Positions 35,926 through 45,543 of a stretch of 64,000 nucleotides of DNA are shown here, in pieces (positions within the stretch are counted from its first letter, which is position 1; every line of letters starts with the position of its first letter). This DNA is from Geomobilimonas luticola (GTDB taxonomy: Bacteria > Desulfobacterota > Desulfuromonadia > Geobacterales > Geobacteraceae), in contig NZ_JAHCVK010000001.1 in the NCBI RefSeq assembly GCF_018476905.1, forward strand, positions 434,001 through 498,000, in the 5' to 3' direction. The position numbers and the translations under genes are program-made. The notes below the pieces were generated by a model, which saw nothing but the letters and a program-made list of their open reading frames with translations, did no database searches and was not told the origin of the DNA.

Positions 35926-36870
35926 TCAGGTGTCCCGCCGGTAACAGAGACAGCTCCACTCGGCGTGACGGGTGGTCGTCAGCAGGGTCACGCCGTGGTC
36001 GGCGAAACCGGTTCGGACGAAGTCTTCCCTTTCCGTCAGTATGCCGGACAGTACCAGTGTTCCTCCCGGCCCGAGCCGGTCGATCAAGGGGGTGGCGAGT
36101 CGCACCAGCTCTTCCGCCAGGATGTTGGCAAGCACCACGTCGAACTGGCCTTTCATCTCCGTGAGGGGGGTGGTGCCAAGTTCCACCCTGTCCGCCGCCC
36201 CGTTCTGGCGTACGTTCTCCCCTGCTACCTCAACCGCCCGGGGGTCGATGTCCAGGCCGACAATCCGGTCTCCTCCCATCTTGGCGGCGGCGATGGCAAG
36301 GATACCCGAACCGGTCCCCACGTCGAGGACCGTGGCGGGTATCGGCCCTTGTCTGTTCGTCCATGTTCCTTCCCGGAAAAAGATCTGCTCCAGCGCCTCG
36401 AGACACAGCCTGGTGGTGGCGTGGGTGCCGGTGCCGAAGGCCATGCCCGGGTCCAGTTCGATGATGAGATCGCCGGGATCCGGGTTAAAGGATTCCCAGG
36501 TCGGTTTGATCACCAGCCGTTTGCCGATACGGGCCGGCTTGAAGTACTGTTTCCAGTTGTTGGCCCAGTCTTCTTCCCGGAGCAGGGAAATGGCTGGCTG
36601 TAGAAAGGTGAAATCGGGAAATGCCGGGCCATGCTTGGCCAGGAATGCGGTTATGGTGTCGATTTTAGCCGTCAGGTCGGCATCGGCAGGGAGGTAGGCC
36701 TTGACCGTTTTCCGGTCGGACTCCCTGACGGTGTCGAGGGAGAAGGTGTCGAGAAAGAGGTTGTCAATACTGACGCCACTACCGGAAAGTTCGATGAGAA
36801 ATTCCGCCACTTCATCCACCATGGCGGCGGGGACGGTGCAGGAAACCTCGGCCCATACCATGTTTTCCAT
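35926..36870 (-). CDS. prmA: Ribosomal protein L11 methyltransferase PrmA
   Basis: A 314-residue SAM-dependent methyltransferase. I take the ATG at 36870 (MENMVWAEVSC), which has GGAG upstream. Motif I is LDVGTGSGILAIAAAKMG, preceded by the characteristic DPGMAFGTGTHATTRLCLE, and NILAEELVRLA follows. It trimethylates lysines of ribosomal protein L11. It is the first gene of the leftward prmA-rsmE unit. Confidence 0.93.
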   Translation of the reverse strand: MENMVWAEVSCTVPAAMVDEVAEFLIELSGSGVSIDNLFLDTFSLDTVRESDRKTVKAYLPADADLTAKIDTITAFLAKHGPAFPDFTFLQPAISLLREEDWANNWKQYFKPARIGKRLVIKPTWESFNPDPGDLIIELDPGMAFGTGTHATTRLCLEALEQIFFREGTWTNRQGPIPATVLDVGTGSGILAIAAAKMGGDRIVGLDIDPRAVEVAGENVRQNGAADRVELGTTPLTEMKGQFDVVLANILAEELVRLATPLIDRLGPGGTLVLSGILTEREDFVRTGFADHGVTLLTTTRHAEWSCLCYRRDT

Positions 36871-36952
36871 CAGACTGGCTCTCCGGGAGGTTGGCGGTGG
36901 GGCATCATCACCGTACCGTAGCAAAACAACGCCCGCGTTACAACAAAAAACC

Positions 36953-36981
36953 TTGACAAATCGGCCCTTTCCATGTGAAAT
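36953..36981 (+). promoter_or_regulatory. Promoter of the M20 amidohydrolase gene
   Basis: TTGACA (36953-36958), 17 bases, TGAAAT (36976-36981), in the gap to the divergent prmA. Confidence 0.5.
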
Positions 36982-37009
36982 TCTCATTAAAAACAGTTTT
37001 GGGGCGGAG

Positions 37010-38176
37010 ATGGAACTGGCAATACTCAAGCAGGTTATTGTAGGGTTGGTGGATGGGCGCAGGGAACAACTGGCCGACGTTGCCGAACAGTTGTTCCGGT
37101 TTTCCGAACCCGGGTTGGAGGAATACCGGAGCTCGGCCCTGCTGGCGGATATCCTGGAGAAGGAGGGATTCCGGCTGGAGCGGGGGGTGGCGGGGCTGGA
37201 TACCGCGTTTCGTGCCGTCTTCGGCTCGGACGGACCGACTGTCGCCATTCTTGCCGAAATGGACGCGTTGCCTGGACTGGGACACGCCTGCGGTCATAAC
37301 GTCATAGCGGCTGCCGCAACCGGTGCGGCCATCGCACTGCGGCATGCCGTTCCTGACGGTGAAGCGCGGATTGTCGTGCTCGGGACGCCGGCAGAAGAAC
37401 TGGGCATCGGCAAAGTGGAACTGGTCAAGGCGGGTATTTTCCAGGGGGTGGATGCGGCCATCATGGTGCATCCCTCATCGAGGCGCCTGGTCATCAAGCA
37501 CTACCTGGGGCTTGCCCGGGTCCGGTTCACCTTTTTCGGCAGGCCGGCCCATGCTGCCGCCTACCCCGAGGAGGGGGTCAACGCCCTGGACGGGGTGATC
37601 CAGACCTTCAACGGCATCAACGCCCTCCGCCAGCAACTGCGCCAGGATGTGCGTGTCCATGGAATCATCACCGACGGAGGGGTCGCCCCCAATATCATCC
37701 CGGCAATGGCTGCCTGCCATTTTTATGTCCGGGCGACAGACCTGCACGAGGTCGGACGGGTGCGGGAGCGGGTTATTGCTTGTGCTGAGGGGGCTGCCAG
37801 GGCAACAGGCTGCCGGCTGGAAGTTGCTCTCGACGAGCGGGTACTGGCTCCCCTGAAGGTCAACCATACCCTGTCAGCTCTTTACTCCGAGCAGCTTGCC
37901 TATCTCGGACTTACCGAGGCTGCCGCCCCCGCCGATAAAAACCTCGGGTCCTCCGATATCGGCAATGTGTCGCAAATTGTACCGACCATCCACCCCCACG
38001 TCCCTATCGGCCCGGGACTTCATATCCATACGGAGGATTTTGCCCGGGCGACCGTGTCGGAGCAGGGGAGGCAGGCGGTTGTGGAGGGGGCGACGGCGAT
38101 GGCGCTCACGGCAGCGGAACTCATTGCCCGGCCGGAATTGCGTAAAAAAATGTGGGACGAATTCACCAGTTCATGA
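37010..38176 (+). CDS. M20 family amidohydrolase
   Basis: A 388-residue protein of the M20D (AbgB/aminoacylase) peptidase family. Visible motifs: AILAEMDALPGLGHACGHN with the metal His and Asp, GTPAEELGIGKVEL with the catalytic Glu, a dimerisation lid (GRPAHAAAYPEEGVNALD), and the C-terminal HIHTEDFARA with the last metal His. It probably hydrolyses an N-acyl or p-aminobenzoyl-glutamate type amide. The ATG at 37010 was chosen because the reading upstream covers the promoter. Substrate not known. Confidence 0.85.
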   Translation: MELAILKQVIVGLVDGRREQLADVAEQLFRFSEPGLEEYRSSALLADILEKEGFRLERGVAGLDTAFRAVFGSDGPTVAILAEMDALPGLGHACGHNVIAAAATGAAIALRHAVPDGEARIVVLGTPAEELGIGKVELVKAGIFQGVDAAIMVHPSSRRLVIKHYLGLARVRFTFFGRPAHAAAYPEEGVNALDGVIQTFNGINALRQQLRQDVRVHGIITDGGVAPNIIPAMAACHFYVRATDLHEVGRVRERVIACAEGAARATGCRLEVALDERVLAPLKVNHTLSALYSEQLAYLGLTEAAAPADKNLGSSDIGNVSQIVPTIHPHVPIGPGLHIHTEDFARATVSEQGRQAVVEGATAMALTAAELIARPELRKKMWDEFTSS

Positions 38177-38248
38177 AATTGTTTGCACATTAAAAAAATC
38201 GTGGTATATGTTAATGAAAATTGCAGGTGCAGCATAGTCGAGAGGCCC

Positions 38249-39061
38249 ATGGAACAACATGTGTATCTTCTCTCCGATGCAACGGGGGAGACGGTTGAGC
38301 GGGTCGTACGGGCGGCCCTGTCCCAGTTCAAGGACGTGGATATACGCCTGCACCGGTTAAGCGGCCTGCGGAGCCATGAGGATATCCTGACGGCGGTGAA
38401 CCAGGCAACGGCCCAACCGGGGATCATCATCTATACGCTGGTCGACCCGGAACTTGCCCAGCTCCTCCGGAACGAAGTGGAGGCCCATGGGCTGGATGCG
38501 GTGGACCTCATCAGCCCCCTCCTGTACAAACTGTCGGATATTTTCAGGATGCCCCCCCAGAAGGTGCCGGGGCTTCTCTACCAGATCAACTCCGAATACC
38601 ACAAGCGGGTGGAGGCGGTCGATTATACGGTCAAGCAGGATGACGGCCAGGAACTGCGCAGTCTTCACCGGGCGGATGTTGTCCTCGTCGGCGTCTCCCG
38701 GACCTCCAAAACGCCGCTTTCCATGTACCTGGCCCACCGGGGATACAAGGTGGCCAATGTCCCGCTGGTCAAGGGGATCGATCCCCCTCCCGAACTGTTC
38801 GAAATCCACCAGCACCGGGTGGTGGGGTTGACCATCGATCCCAAGCGGCTGGTGGAAATCCGAACTGCCAGACTGCGCAACCTTCACCAGAGCCCGCGTG
38901 GCAGCTATGCCGATTTTGAGCATGTGGAGGAGGAGCTTGGCTGGTGCATGCGGATCTACCGGCGGCATCCCGAATGGCTGATCATCGACGTAACGAACAA
39001 GTCGGTAGAAGAGTCGGCGGCGGAGATACTGAAGCGGCTCAATACCTATTTTAACTGCTGA
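38249..39061 (+). CDS. ppsR: Pyruvate, phosphate dikinase regulatory protein
   Basis: A 270-residue DUF299-type bifunctional kinase/pyrophosphorylase. It starts [20 protein letters not shown] and contains the P-loop-like GVSRTSKTP near residue 148-156 and the C-terminal [12 protein letters not shown]. It inactivates and reactivates PpdK or PpsA by ADP-dependent phosphorylation. The start at 38249 has GAGAGG upstream. Confidence 0.92.
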   Translation: MEQHVYLLSDATGETVERVVRAALSQFKDVDIRLHRLSGLRSHEDILTAVNQATAQPGIIIYTLVDPELAQLLRNEVEAHGLDAVDLISPLLYKLSDIFRMPPQKVPGLLYQINSEYHKRVEAVDYTVKQDDGQELRSLHRADVVLVGVSRTSKTPLSMYLAHRGYKVANVPLVKGIDPPPELFEIHQHRVVGLTIDPKRLVEIRTARLRNLHQSPRGSYADFEHVEEELGWCMRIYRRHPEWLIIDVTNKSVEESAAEILKRLNTYFNC

Positions 39062-39111
39062 GATGTCCCTGGCTGGACATGAGAGACAAAACTATCAGAG
39101 AGGTGCGGAAC

Positions 39112-39786
39112 ATGAAAATTCTTGTGGTGGAAGATGAGAAGAAAGTATCCAGTTTCATCAAGCGGGGACTTGAGGAAGAGAAATATGAAGTGGATATTGC
39201 CAACGATGGGGAAGAAGGGCTCCGCATGGCCCTCGACAAGGCATATGACCTGATCGTTCTCGACTGGATGCTTCCCAAGCGGGATGGATTGAGCGTGGTC
39301 AGGGAAATGCGGGGCAGAAGCACCATGACGCCGGTACTCATGCTCACCGCCAAGGATTCCGTCGAGGATATCGTGGCGGGCCTCGACTCGGGCTCCGATG
39401 ATTACCTCACCAAGCCGTTTGCCTTTGCCGAACTGCTTGCCAGGGTAAGAGCCCTGCTCCGCCGCAGTGAAATGGACCGTGGCGCAGAACTCCGCTTTGC
39501 CGACCTGCGCATCGATCCGGTAACCCACAAGGTCTGGCGCAGCGAGAAGGAGATCGACCTAACCGCCAAGGAGTATGCCCTCCTGGAATACTTCATGAGA
39601 AATCCGAACCAGGTGCTGACCCGCACCATGATTGCCGACCATGTATGGGACTATACCTTTGACAGTTTCACCAACATCATCGATGTGTACGTCAATTACC
39701 TGCGGAAAAAGATCGACCGGGATGCAGACAAAAAACTTATCCATACCGTGCGAGGGGTGGGCTACATACTCAAAGAGGAGGATTGA
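39112..39786 (+). CDS. OmpR-family response regulator
   Basis: A 224-residue regulator with a receiver domain (acidic pair ED near 7-8, phosphoacceptor Asp in LIVLDWMLPK, KPF Lys near 101) and a C-terminal winged helix (DLTAKEYALLEYFM, HTVRGVGYIL). It resembles CusR/CopR-type metal or envelope regulators but the signal is not shown. The true start is probably the ATG at 39112 (AGGTGCGGAAC upstream), not the earlier frame start at 39079. The kinase follows at once. Confidence 0.93.
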   Translation: MKILVVEDEKKVSSFIKRGLEEEKYEVDIANDGEEGLRMALDKAYDLIVLDWMLPKRDGLSVVREMRGRSTMTPVLMLTAKDSVEDIVAGLDSGSDDYLTKPFAFAELLARVRALLRRSEMDRGAELRFADLRIDPVTHKVWRSEKEIDLTAKEYALLEYFMRNPNQVLTRTMIADHVWDYTFDSFTNIIDVYVNYLRKKIDRDADKKLIHTVRGVGYILKEED

Positions 39787-41244
39787 TTGTTCTTAAAATC
39801 AATCCGTTTTACGCTTACCCTCTGGTACTCGGTAACGCTTGCCTTAATCCTGATTGTATTCAGCTCGTTCCTCTATGTGACCCTCCGGAACCAGCTGTAC
39901 CAAGAGGTGGACCGGGATCTGCTTGCTGTTGCGGAAGCAATAGCAAGCCCCACCTTCGAACCGTTTTACCGCACAGCCCCCGCCGAAATGGACCAGCTCC
40001 TTGAGGATTTCATCGGGGTGCGCTCCGCCGGAAAGTATGTCCGCATCCTGGACAGGCGGGGCGAGCCCCGTGCAGCGACCAGTAATCTAGATAATATCAG
40101 TCTTCCGCTGGATCGGCGCGCCCTTACTGCCGCAGCCGCCAACAGAATCTCCTACGCGACCCATCGCGACGGCGACCTGTATCCCGTCCGGATCATCTCC
40201 TATCCGCTCCTTGTCCGCGGACAACTGGATACCGTCGTTCAGGTCGGCTCATCGCTGGTGGGGCCGACTGAAATCCTCAACAAGATTCTCCTCATCTTCA
40301 CCATTTCCATCCCCCTTTCCCTGTTTCTGCTGATGTATGGCGGCTGGTTCCTTGCCGGGAGGGCGCTCAAGCCTGTCGACCTGATTACCAGGAGCGCCAG
40401 GAGAATCACGGCGGAGAATCTGAGTCAGCGGCTGGATGTGGTCAATCCTCGGGACGAGATAGGACGGCTGGCAGAGACGTTCAACACGACTTTGGCGCGG
40501 CTGGAGAATTCCTTTAACCGGACCCGCCGTTTCTCCGCCGATGTTTCCCATGAGTTGCGCACCCCCCTTACCATCCTGCGGGGCGAAATCGAGGTAGGTC
40601 TCAAATGGGCGAAGGAGCCCGAAGAATTCCGCGAACTCATGCAGAGCAATCTTGAGGAAGTGCACCGGATGTCGGGCATCATCGAATCGCTCCTCGAATT
40701 GTCACGTGCGGAGGAAAAGGGGCTGTCGCTCAATCTGCAGGAGGTGGATCTTCGAGAGCTACTCAATGATCTCATTCAGCAACTCCGCACGATGGCCGAC
40801 GAAAAAGGGATACACCTGGAATTCGCCGGCGCCCTGCCGGTCCTGGTCCAGGGAGACCGGGTCCGTCTGCACCAGGTATTTCTGAACCTGTTGGGAAATG
40901 CCCTCAAGTATACGGAAAGCGGCGGCCAGGTCCGGCTTTTTCTGGAGACCGAGAACGGGTACGCAAAGGTGGGGGTTTCCGATACGGGGCAGGGGATTCC
41001 GGCCGACGACATTTCCTGCATATTTGACCGTTTTTACCGGGTCGACAAGGCACGCAACCGTGCCCATGGCGGCAGCGGCCTCGGCTTGTCACTGGTCAAG
41101 TCATATACCGAAGCCCATGGCGGACGGATCGAAGTGGCCAGCGAGGTTGGCAAGGGGAGTACCTTCACGGTCTATCTGCCGATTGCCGACGGCCTGCCGG
41201 CGGGTGATTCCGGAGAGGTTGACAAGCCGCGGGGACGACATTAA
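39787..41244 (+). CDS. Sensor histidine kinase
   Basis: A 485-residue kinase. It starts with TTG right after the regulator stop (GAGGAGGATTGATTG), and two membrane helices (about 9-30 and 160-185) enclose a periplasmic domain of about 130 residues. HAMP follows, then the H box FSADVSHELRTPLTILRGE, N box NLLGNALKYTESGG, and G boxes DTGQGIP and GGSGLGLSLVK. This is an intact HisKA-HATPase kinase and the partner of the regulator at 39112. htrA follows 33 bases downstream, so envelope stress is a plausible signal. Confidence 0.93.
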   Translation: MFLKSIRFTLTLWYSVTLALILIVFSSFLYVTLRNQLYQEVDRDLLAVAEAIASPTFEPFYRTAPAEMDQLLEDFIGVRSAGKYVRILDRRGEPRAATSNLDNISLPLDRRALTAAAANRISYATHRDGDLYPVRIISYPLLVRGQLDTVVQVGSSLVGPTEILNKILLIFTISIPLSLFLLMYGGWFLAGRALKPVDLITRSARRITAENLSQRLDVVNPRDEIGRLAETFNTTLARLENSFNRTRRFSADVSHELRTPLTILRGEIEVGLKWAKEPEEFRELMQSNLEEVHRMSGIIESLLELSRAEEKGLSLNLQEVDLRELLNDLIQQLRTMADEKGIHLEFAGALPVLVQGDRVRLHQVFLNLLGNALKYTESGGQVRLFLETENGYAKVGVSDTGQGIPADDISCIFDRFYRVDKARNRAHGGSGLGLSLVKSYTEAHGGRIEVASEVGKGSTFTVYLPIADGLPAGDSGEVDKPRGRH

Positions 41245-41277
41245 ATTTATGGGGAACGTCTGAAAAGGAGGCTCTCC

Positions 41278-42681
41278 ATGGTAAACATGCTCGTCCGCAG
41301 TGGAAAATGTTTTCTGCCGGTGTTCTTCCTTGCGATGGCAGTGGGTGGAACTGCCTTTGCCAAAGCGGTGGCGCCGGACTTCATCGTACTGGCGAGGGAA
41401 CTGAAGCCAACGGTCGTCAACATAAGCACCGCCAAGGTCATCACGCCCCAGAAACGCCTGAAGCGCCCCTCCCCCAGCCCCTTTGGAACCGACCCCTTCG
41501 AGGACTTCTTCGAACGTTTTTTTGAAGAGATGCCCCAGCGGCCCCGTAAAGAACGCAGTCTCGGATCGGGATTCATTATCAGCAAAGAAGGGTACATCCT
41601 CACCAACAATCATGTGGTGGCAGGTGCCAACGAGATAAAGGTGAAACTTGCCGACGGCCGGGTATTCACGGGGGAGATAAAAGGACTGGACGACAAGCTT
41701 GACCTGGCACTCATCAAGATCGACGCCAAGGAGCAGTTGCCGGCGGCTGTCCTGGGTGACAGCGACGGTATCCAGGTCGGCGAATGGGTAATGGCGATCG
41801 GCAACCCCTTCGGGCTAGCCGAGACCGTGACGGCAGGCATCGTCAGTGCCAAGGGGCGGGTTATCGGCAGCGGGCCCTACGACGATTTCATCCAGACCGA
41901 TGCATCCATCAACCCCGGTAATTCGGGAGGGCCGCTCTTCAACGCCCAGGGAGAGGTGATCGGTATCAACACTGCCATCGTGGCTGGCGGACAGGGGATC
42001 GGCTTTGCCATTCCGGTCAATATGGCCAAGAACATCATCCCGCAGTTGCAGGAAAAGGGACGGGTCACCCGGGGGTGGCTCGGGGTTTCAGTCCAGGCCA
42101 TAACACCGGATCTTGCCAAGTCTTTTGGTCTTTCCGAGGCGAAGATTGGGGCGCTTGTTACCGATGTGGTGAAGGATAGCCCTGCCGACAAGGGGGGGCT
42201 CAAGCCGGGGGATATCATCCTCGCGTTCGATGGCAGGCAGGTCCATGAAATGAACGAACTTCCCCGGCTGGTTGCCGGTACAACGGTGGGGAAGAAGGTT
42301 TCCCTCAAGGTGCTGCGAAACGGAAAGGAGGAGAATCTCACCGTTGTCGTCGAGCGACTGGGGGATGGTGAAGACGGTGGAGTCGCTGCAACCGGTACAG
42401 ACCGGCTTGGAATGACGGTCCGGGAACTGACCAGGGAATTGGCTGCCCAGCTGGGAGCGAAGGATATGCAAGGGGTCGTGGTCGCGGAGGTCAAGCCGGG
42501 AAGCGCGGCGGAAGATGCCGGTATTGCGAAGGGGGACATCGTTCGAGAGATTGACGGGACCAGGATTGCGTCGGTCGCCGATTACGAAAAAGCCCTGACT
42601 GCCCACAAGAAAGGGACGGTCATGCGTCTCTTCCTGCGACGTGGCGACAGTTCGCTGTTCGTGGCGCTAAATGTTGAATGA
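41278..42681 (+). CDS. degP: Periplasmic serine protease HtrA/DegP
   Basis: A 467-residue Do-type protease. It has a signal peptide ending near AFA (residue about 27), the catalytic triad in TNNHVVAG (His), DLALIKID (Asp) and NPGNSGGPLF (Ser), and two PDZ domains (about 270-350 and 375-465). It degrades or refolds misfolded envelope proteins. The start has AGGAGG upstream. It lies just after a two-component pair that may control it, and it ends at a strong terminator. Confidence 0.94.
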   Translation: MVNMLVRSGKCFLPVFFLAMAVGGTAFAKAVAPDFIVLARELKPTVVNISTAKVITPQKRLKRPSPSPFGTDPFEDFFERFFEEMPQRPRKERSLGSGFIISKEGYILTNNHVVAGANEIKVKLADGRVFTGEIKGLDDKLDLALIKIDAKEQLPAAVLGDSDGIQVGEWVMAIGNPFGLAETVTAGIVSAKGRVIGSGPYDDFIQTDASINPGNSGGPLFNAQGEVIGINTAIVAGGQGIGFAIPVNMAKNIIPQLQEKGRVTRGWLGVSVQAITPDLAKSFGLSEAKIGALVTDVVKDSPADKGGLKPGDIILAFDGRQVHEMNELPRLVAGTTVGKKVSLKVLRNGKEENLTVVVERLGDGEDGGVAATGTDRLGMTVRELTRELAAQLGAKDMQGVVVAEVKPGSAAEDAGIAKGDIVREIDGTRIASVADYEKALTAHKKGTVMRLFLRRGDSSLFVALNVE

Positions 42682-42702
42682 TTCCCATGGGGGATTTGAC
42701 GC

Positions 42703-42736
42703 AAAGAGGTCGTCCGATCGGACGACCTCTTTTTTT
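42703..42736. terminator. Terminator after degP
   Basis: AAAGAGGTCGTCC and GGACGACCTCTTT form a perfect stem around GATC followed by T residues. It also has A residues on the other side and may serve the convergent PHP gene. Confidence 0.92.
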
Positions 42737-42742
42737 ACCGTT

Positions 42743-43456
42743 TTAGGGGGTGAGGGAGAGAAAGGCGTAGAGACGTTCAAGAGAGGCGTTGATCACCTGT
42801 TCCTCCCTGACTCCCGCGGCCTCCAGCACTTCGATTGCGGCGGTAAATTCCCCCACTCCCTGGGCGATGTGGGCGTCGCTCCCGACCATCACCGGGGCAC
42901 CTGTTTTCGCGATGAGCTCCGCCAGGGTTTCGCAGTTGGACCGGCTTCCCTTGCGGCTGATGACAAACGAGGAGTTGTTGATTTCCAGGGCGGTACCGGT
43001 CTGGCAGGCGGCCTCTACGATCATTTCGTAATGGAGGGGGAAGACGGGGTTGCCCGGGTGGGAGATGGCCTTAACCCGTGGGTTTGCCATGGCCTTTATG
43101 ATGGCGATGGTGTTCCGGTCTGCTCCCAGCCCGTCCATGCCGCACCCCTCGTGGAGGCCCGCCATGACGAAATCGAGTCTCTGGAGGTATTCCTCGGGAA
43201 GGTCGAGGGTGCCTTCGGGGTCGATAATGTTGGCTTCTACTCCGGCCAGGATGCGTACTTCCTGGATGATTTGGGGAAAGAAGCGCATGGCTCCGAAATG
43301 GTAGAGATGGGGGCCGCCGGGAATGGCAGGCCCATGGTCGGTGACGGCCAGTGCCAGAAGCCCCTTGCGGGCCGCTTCCTGGGCCAGCTCGTTGATGGTG
43401 GAATAGGCGTGACCCGAGGCGATGGTGTGGGTGTGCATGTCGGCGACGATGTGCAT
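42743..43456 (-). CDS. PHP-domain hydrolase (YcdX-like)
   Basis: A 237-residue metal-dependent phosphoesterase-like protein. Metal ligands are seen in DMHTHTIASGHAYST (HxH plus His), AVTDHGP, and the later HEGCGMDG, AISHPGNP and SDAHIA. It matches the YcdX/PHP family, with an unknown natural substrate. The ATG at 43456 (AGGAAC upstream) is preferred over the frame extension to 43507. Confidence 0.85.
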   Translation of the reverse strand: MHIVADMHTHTIASGHAYSTINELAQEAARKGLLALAVTDHGPAIPGGPHLYHFGAMRFFPQIIQEVRILAGVEANIIDPEGTLDLPEEYLQRLDFVMAGLHEGCGMDGLGADRNTIAIIKAMANPRVKAISHPGNPVFPLHYEMIVEAACQTGTALEINNSSFVISRKGSRSNCETLAELIAKTGAPVMVGSDAHIAQGVGEFTAAIEVLEAAGVREEQVINASLERLYAFLSLTP

Positions 43457-43656
43457 ATGTTCCTGACCTTTTGATATGCTGGAGCTCACTCTGCTACTGT
43501 AGCACAATCCCTGGTCGGTGGTCCATCACGGAACATCCGGCACGGGGATAGTCTTGCCGTCGGTGCCGATGCCACAGTGCAGGGTGCCTCTTTACCGTTT
43601 GCATAAGGATATGCGGCCGGTTACACTTACCGTACTACGGACCCGGAGGTTCTCAT

Positions 43657-45141
43657 ATGCAGATTTCACTTATGGTGGAAGATCCCCTCACGCACCCCTG
43701 CCCTGTTCTGGTTGCGGCATGTTTTGAGGGAGACGAAGAGATGGAATGGCTTGCCCGGCTGGACCAGGCCATGGATGGTGGACTGGTTCCCCTTTGCCGG
43801 CAGGAGGATTTTGCCGGTAAGATCGACAAAGTAAAGCTGGTACATACATTGGGACGGATGCCTGCCGAACGTATCCTCCTGGTCGGCTTGGGGAAGCGGA
43901 AGGAGCTGACAGCCGAGCGACTGCGGCGAGCCGCCGGCACGATAGTGCAGGCGATGAAGAAGGGGCGGATTGAGCGGGGGAGCAGTCTGCTTCACCTGGC
44001 TGCCGGCACCGACCCGGCCAGACTCAGGGCGGTTGCAGAGGGGGCGCTGCTTGGCAGTTATGAGTTCTCCAGGTACAAAACGACTGCCGGTGAGGAGAGT
44101 GCGGTCACCGGACTGACCTTCCTCTGTCCTGACGAGACCGTCCTGCAGCATGTCGAGCCATGCGTCGCCGAAGCAGTCAGTGTCTGTGAGGCAGTCTCAT
44201 TTGCGCGCGACTTAGTATCCCAGCCGGGGAACGTGGCTACTCCGGCCTATCTGGCCGAAAAGGGGCTGGAAATGGCGGCCCGGCACGGTATCACGTGCCA
44301 GGTGCTGGAGCGGGAGGAGCTGGAACGTCTTGGCATGGAGGCCCTGCTGGCGGTGAGTCGCGGGTCCCACCAGCCGCCGCGGTTCATCATCCTGGAATAC
44401 CGGGGGGGTGGCGCGAAAGGGCGGCCGGTCGTGCTGGTGGGGAAGGGGGTTACCTTCGATTCGGGGGGGATATCGCTCAAACCGGGGGCCGGGATGGAAC
44501 GGATGAAAGACGACATGGCGGGTGCAGCTGCGGTGCTCGGGACGCTCCAGGCCGCTGCCGCCCTGCATCTTCCCCTGCACCTGGTGGGGTTGGTGCCGGC
44601 CGCCGAAAACCTTCCCGGCGGGGGGGCATACAAGCCGGGGGACGTGGTGAAGGCCATGTCCGGCAAGACCATTGAGGTCGTCAATACCGATGCCGAGGGG
44701 CGGCTGCTCCTCTGCGATGCCCTCCACTACGCCCAGCGTTACCGGCCGGCCGTGCTTATCGACCTGGCGACCCTGACGGGAGCCTGTATCGTTGCCCTCG
44801 GCAACGTTGCCACCGGTCTGATGGGGAATGACAACACACTCAAACGGGCATTGCAGAGGGCAGGCGAGACGAGCGGCGAGCGGGTCTGGGAGCTTCCCCT
44901 TTGGGAAGAGTACGGCGAGCTGATGAAGAGCGATATTGCGGATGTGAAGAATGCCGGGGGCCCGACGGCGGGCACCATCTCCGCCGGCTGGTTCCTCCAG
45001 CAGTTTGCGGGGAAAACGCGCTGGGCCCACCTGGATATCGCCGGCACCGCCTGGGAGGAGAAGGGGCAACCCCATATTCCCAAAGGGGCGACGGGGGTCG
45101 GGGTGAGGCTGCTGGTCGAATATCTCCGTTCCATCTGTTAA
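43657..45141 (+). CDS. pepA: Cytosol leucyl aminopeptidase PepA
   Basis: A 494-residue M17 metallopeptidase. The C-terminal catalytic domain has GKGVTFDSGGISLKP, DMAGAA (with metal Asp and Lys), and the family signature NTDAEGRLLL. GGAGG precedes the ATG. It cleaves N-terminal residues in the cytoplasm. In Geobacter it sits upstream of the atpE-B locus, as here, facing it across a shared terminator. Confidence 0.95.
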   Translation: MQISLMVEDPLTHPCPVLVAACFEGDEEMEWLARLDQAMDGGLVPLCRQEDFAGKIDKVKLVHTLGRMPAERILLVGLGKRKELTAERLRRAAGTIVQAMKKGRIERGSSLLHLAAGTDPARLRAVAEGALLGSYEFSRYKTTAGEESAVTGLTFLCPDETVLQHVEPCVAEAVSVCEAVSFARDLVSQPGNVATPAYLAEKGLEMAARHGITCQVLEREELERLGMEALLAVSRGSHQPPRFIILEYRGGGAKGRPVVLVGKGVTFDSGGISLKPGAGMERMKDDMAGAAAVLGTLQAAAALHLPLHLVGLVPAAENLPGGGAYKPGDVVKAMSGKTIEVVNTDAEGRLLLCDALHYAQRYRPAVLIDLATLTGACIVALGNVATGLMGNDNTLKRALQRAGETSGERVWELPLWEEYGELMKSDIADVKNAGGPTAGTISAGWFLQQFAGKTRWAHLDIAGTAWEEKGQPHIPKGATGVGVRLLVEYLRSIC

Positions 45142-45161
45142 CGCTGCCGGGGGGCGGAAAT

Positions 45162-45194
45162 AAAAAAAGGTGTGTCTTGCGACACACCTTTTTT
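45162..45194. terminator. Bidirectional terminator between pepA and atpE
   Basis: AAAAAAGGTGTGTC and GACACACCTTTTTT pair perfectly around TTGC, with runs of A and T on both sides for the convergent genes. Confidence 0.95.
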
Positions 45195-45213
45195 CATAGG
45201 CTGGTTAGCCGGA

Positions 45214-45489
45214 TTACTTGGCGACGGTTTCTGCCAGCTTGAGGGCGATGTCTTTGTAGGGGTTGGCGAACAGGATGATAAGACATACGACCAGAGCGTA
45301 GATGGCGAGAGACTCGATCATGGCGAGACCGATCATCATGGTGGTGAGGATCTTGCCGGAAGCGCCCGGATTGCGGGAAACGCCTTCTACCGCACTCTTG
45401 ACGGCAAGCCCCTGGCCGATACCGGTTCCGAGGGTGCCCAGTGCCATGCCGATACCGGCGGCGAGTACGCACATAGTGAAAAAGCTCAT
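45214..45489 (-). CDS. atpE: ATP synthase F0 subunit c
   Basis: A 91-residue c-ring subunit with two membrane helices. The conserved polar loop is SRNP (about 38-41) and the ion-binding carboxylate is the Glu of MIESLAIY. The first helix carries a Gln in GTGIGQG and the Glu is followed by Ser, two of the ligands found in Na+-binding rings, but the usual following Thr is Leu. The ion specificity cannot be told from this. AGGAGGAACC precedes the ATG. It is the last gene of the leftward F0 operon. Confidence 0.95.
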   Translation of the reverse strand: MSFFTMCVLAAGIGMALGTLGTGIGQGLAVKSAVEGVSRNPGASGKILTTMMIGLAMIESLAIYALVVCLIILFANPYKDIALKLAETVAK

Positions 45490-45543
45490 TGTTGGTTCCT
45501 CCTTTCGTGAAATATCTCCTAAATAGTATAGGAAGGCGAATTC

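Noticed and set aside
43457-43656. Remnant of a coding sequence between the PHP and pepA genes
   Set aside because: A short minus-strand reading (ending VPDVP) looks protein-like but has no start and only about 20 codons.
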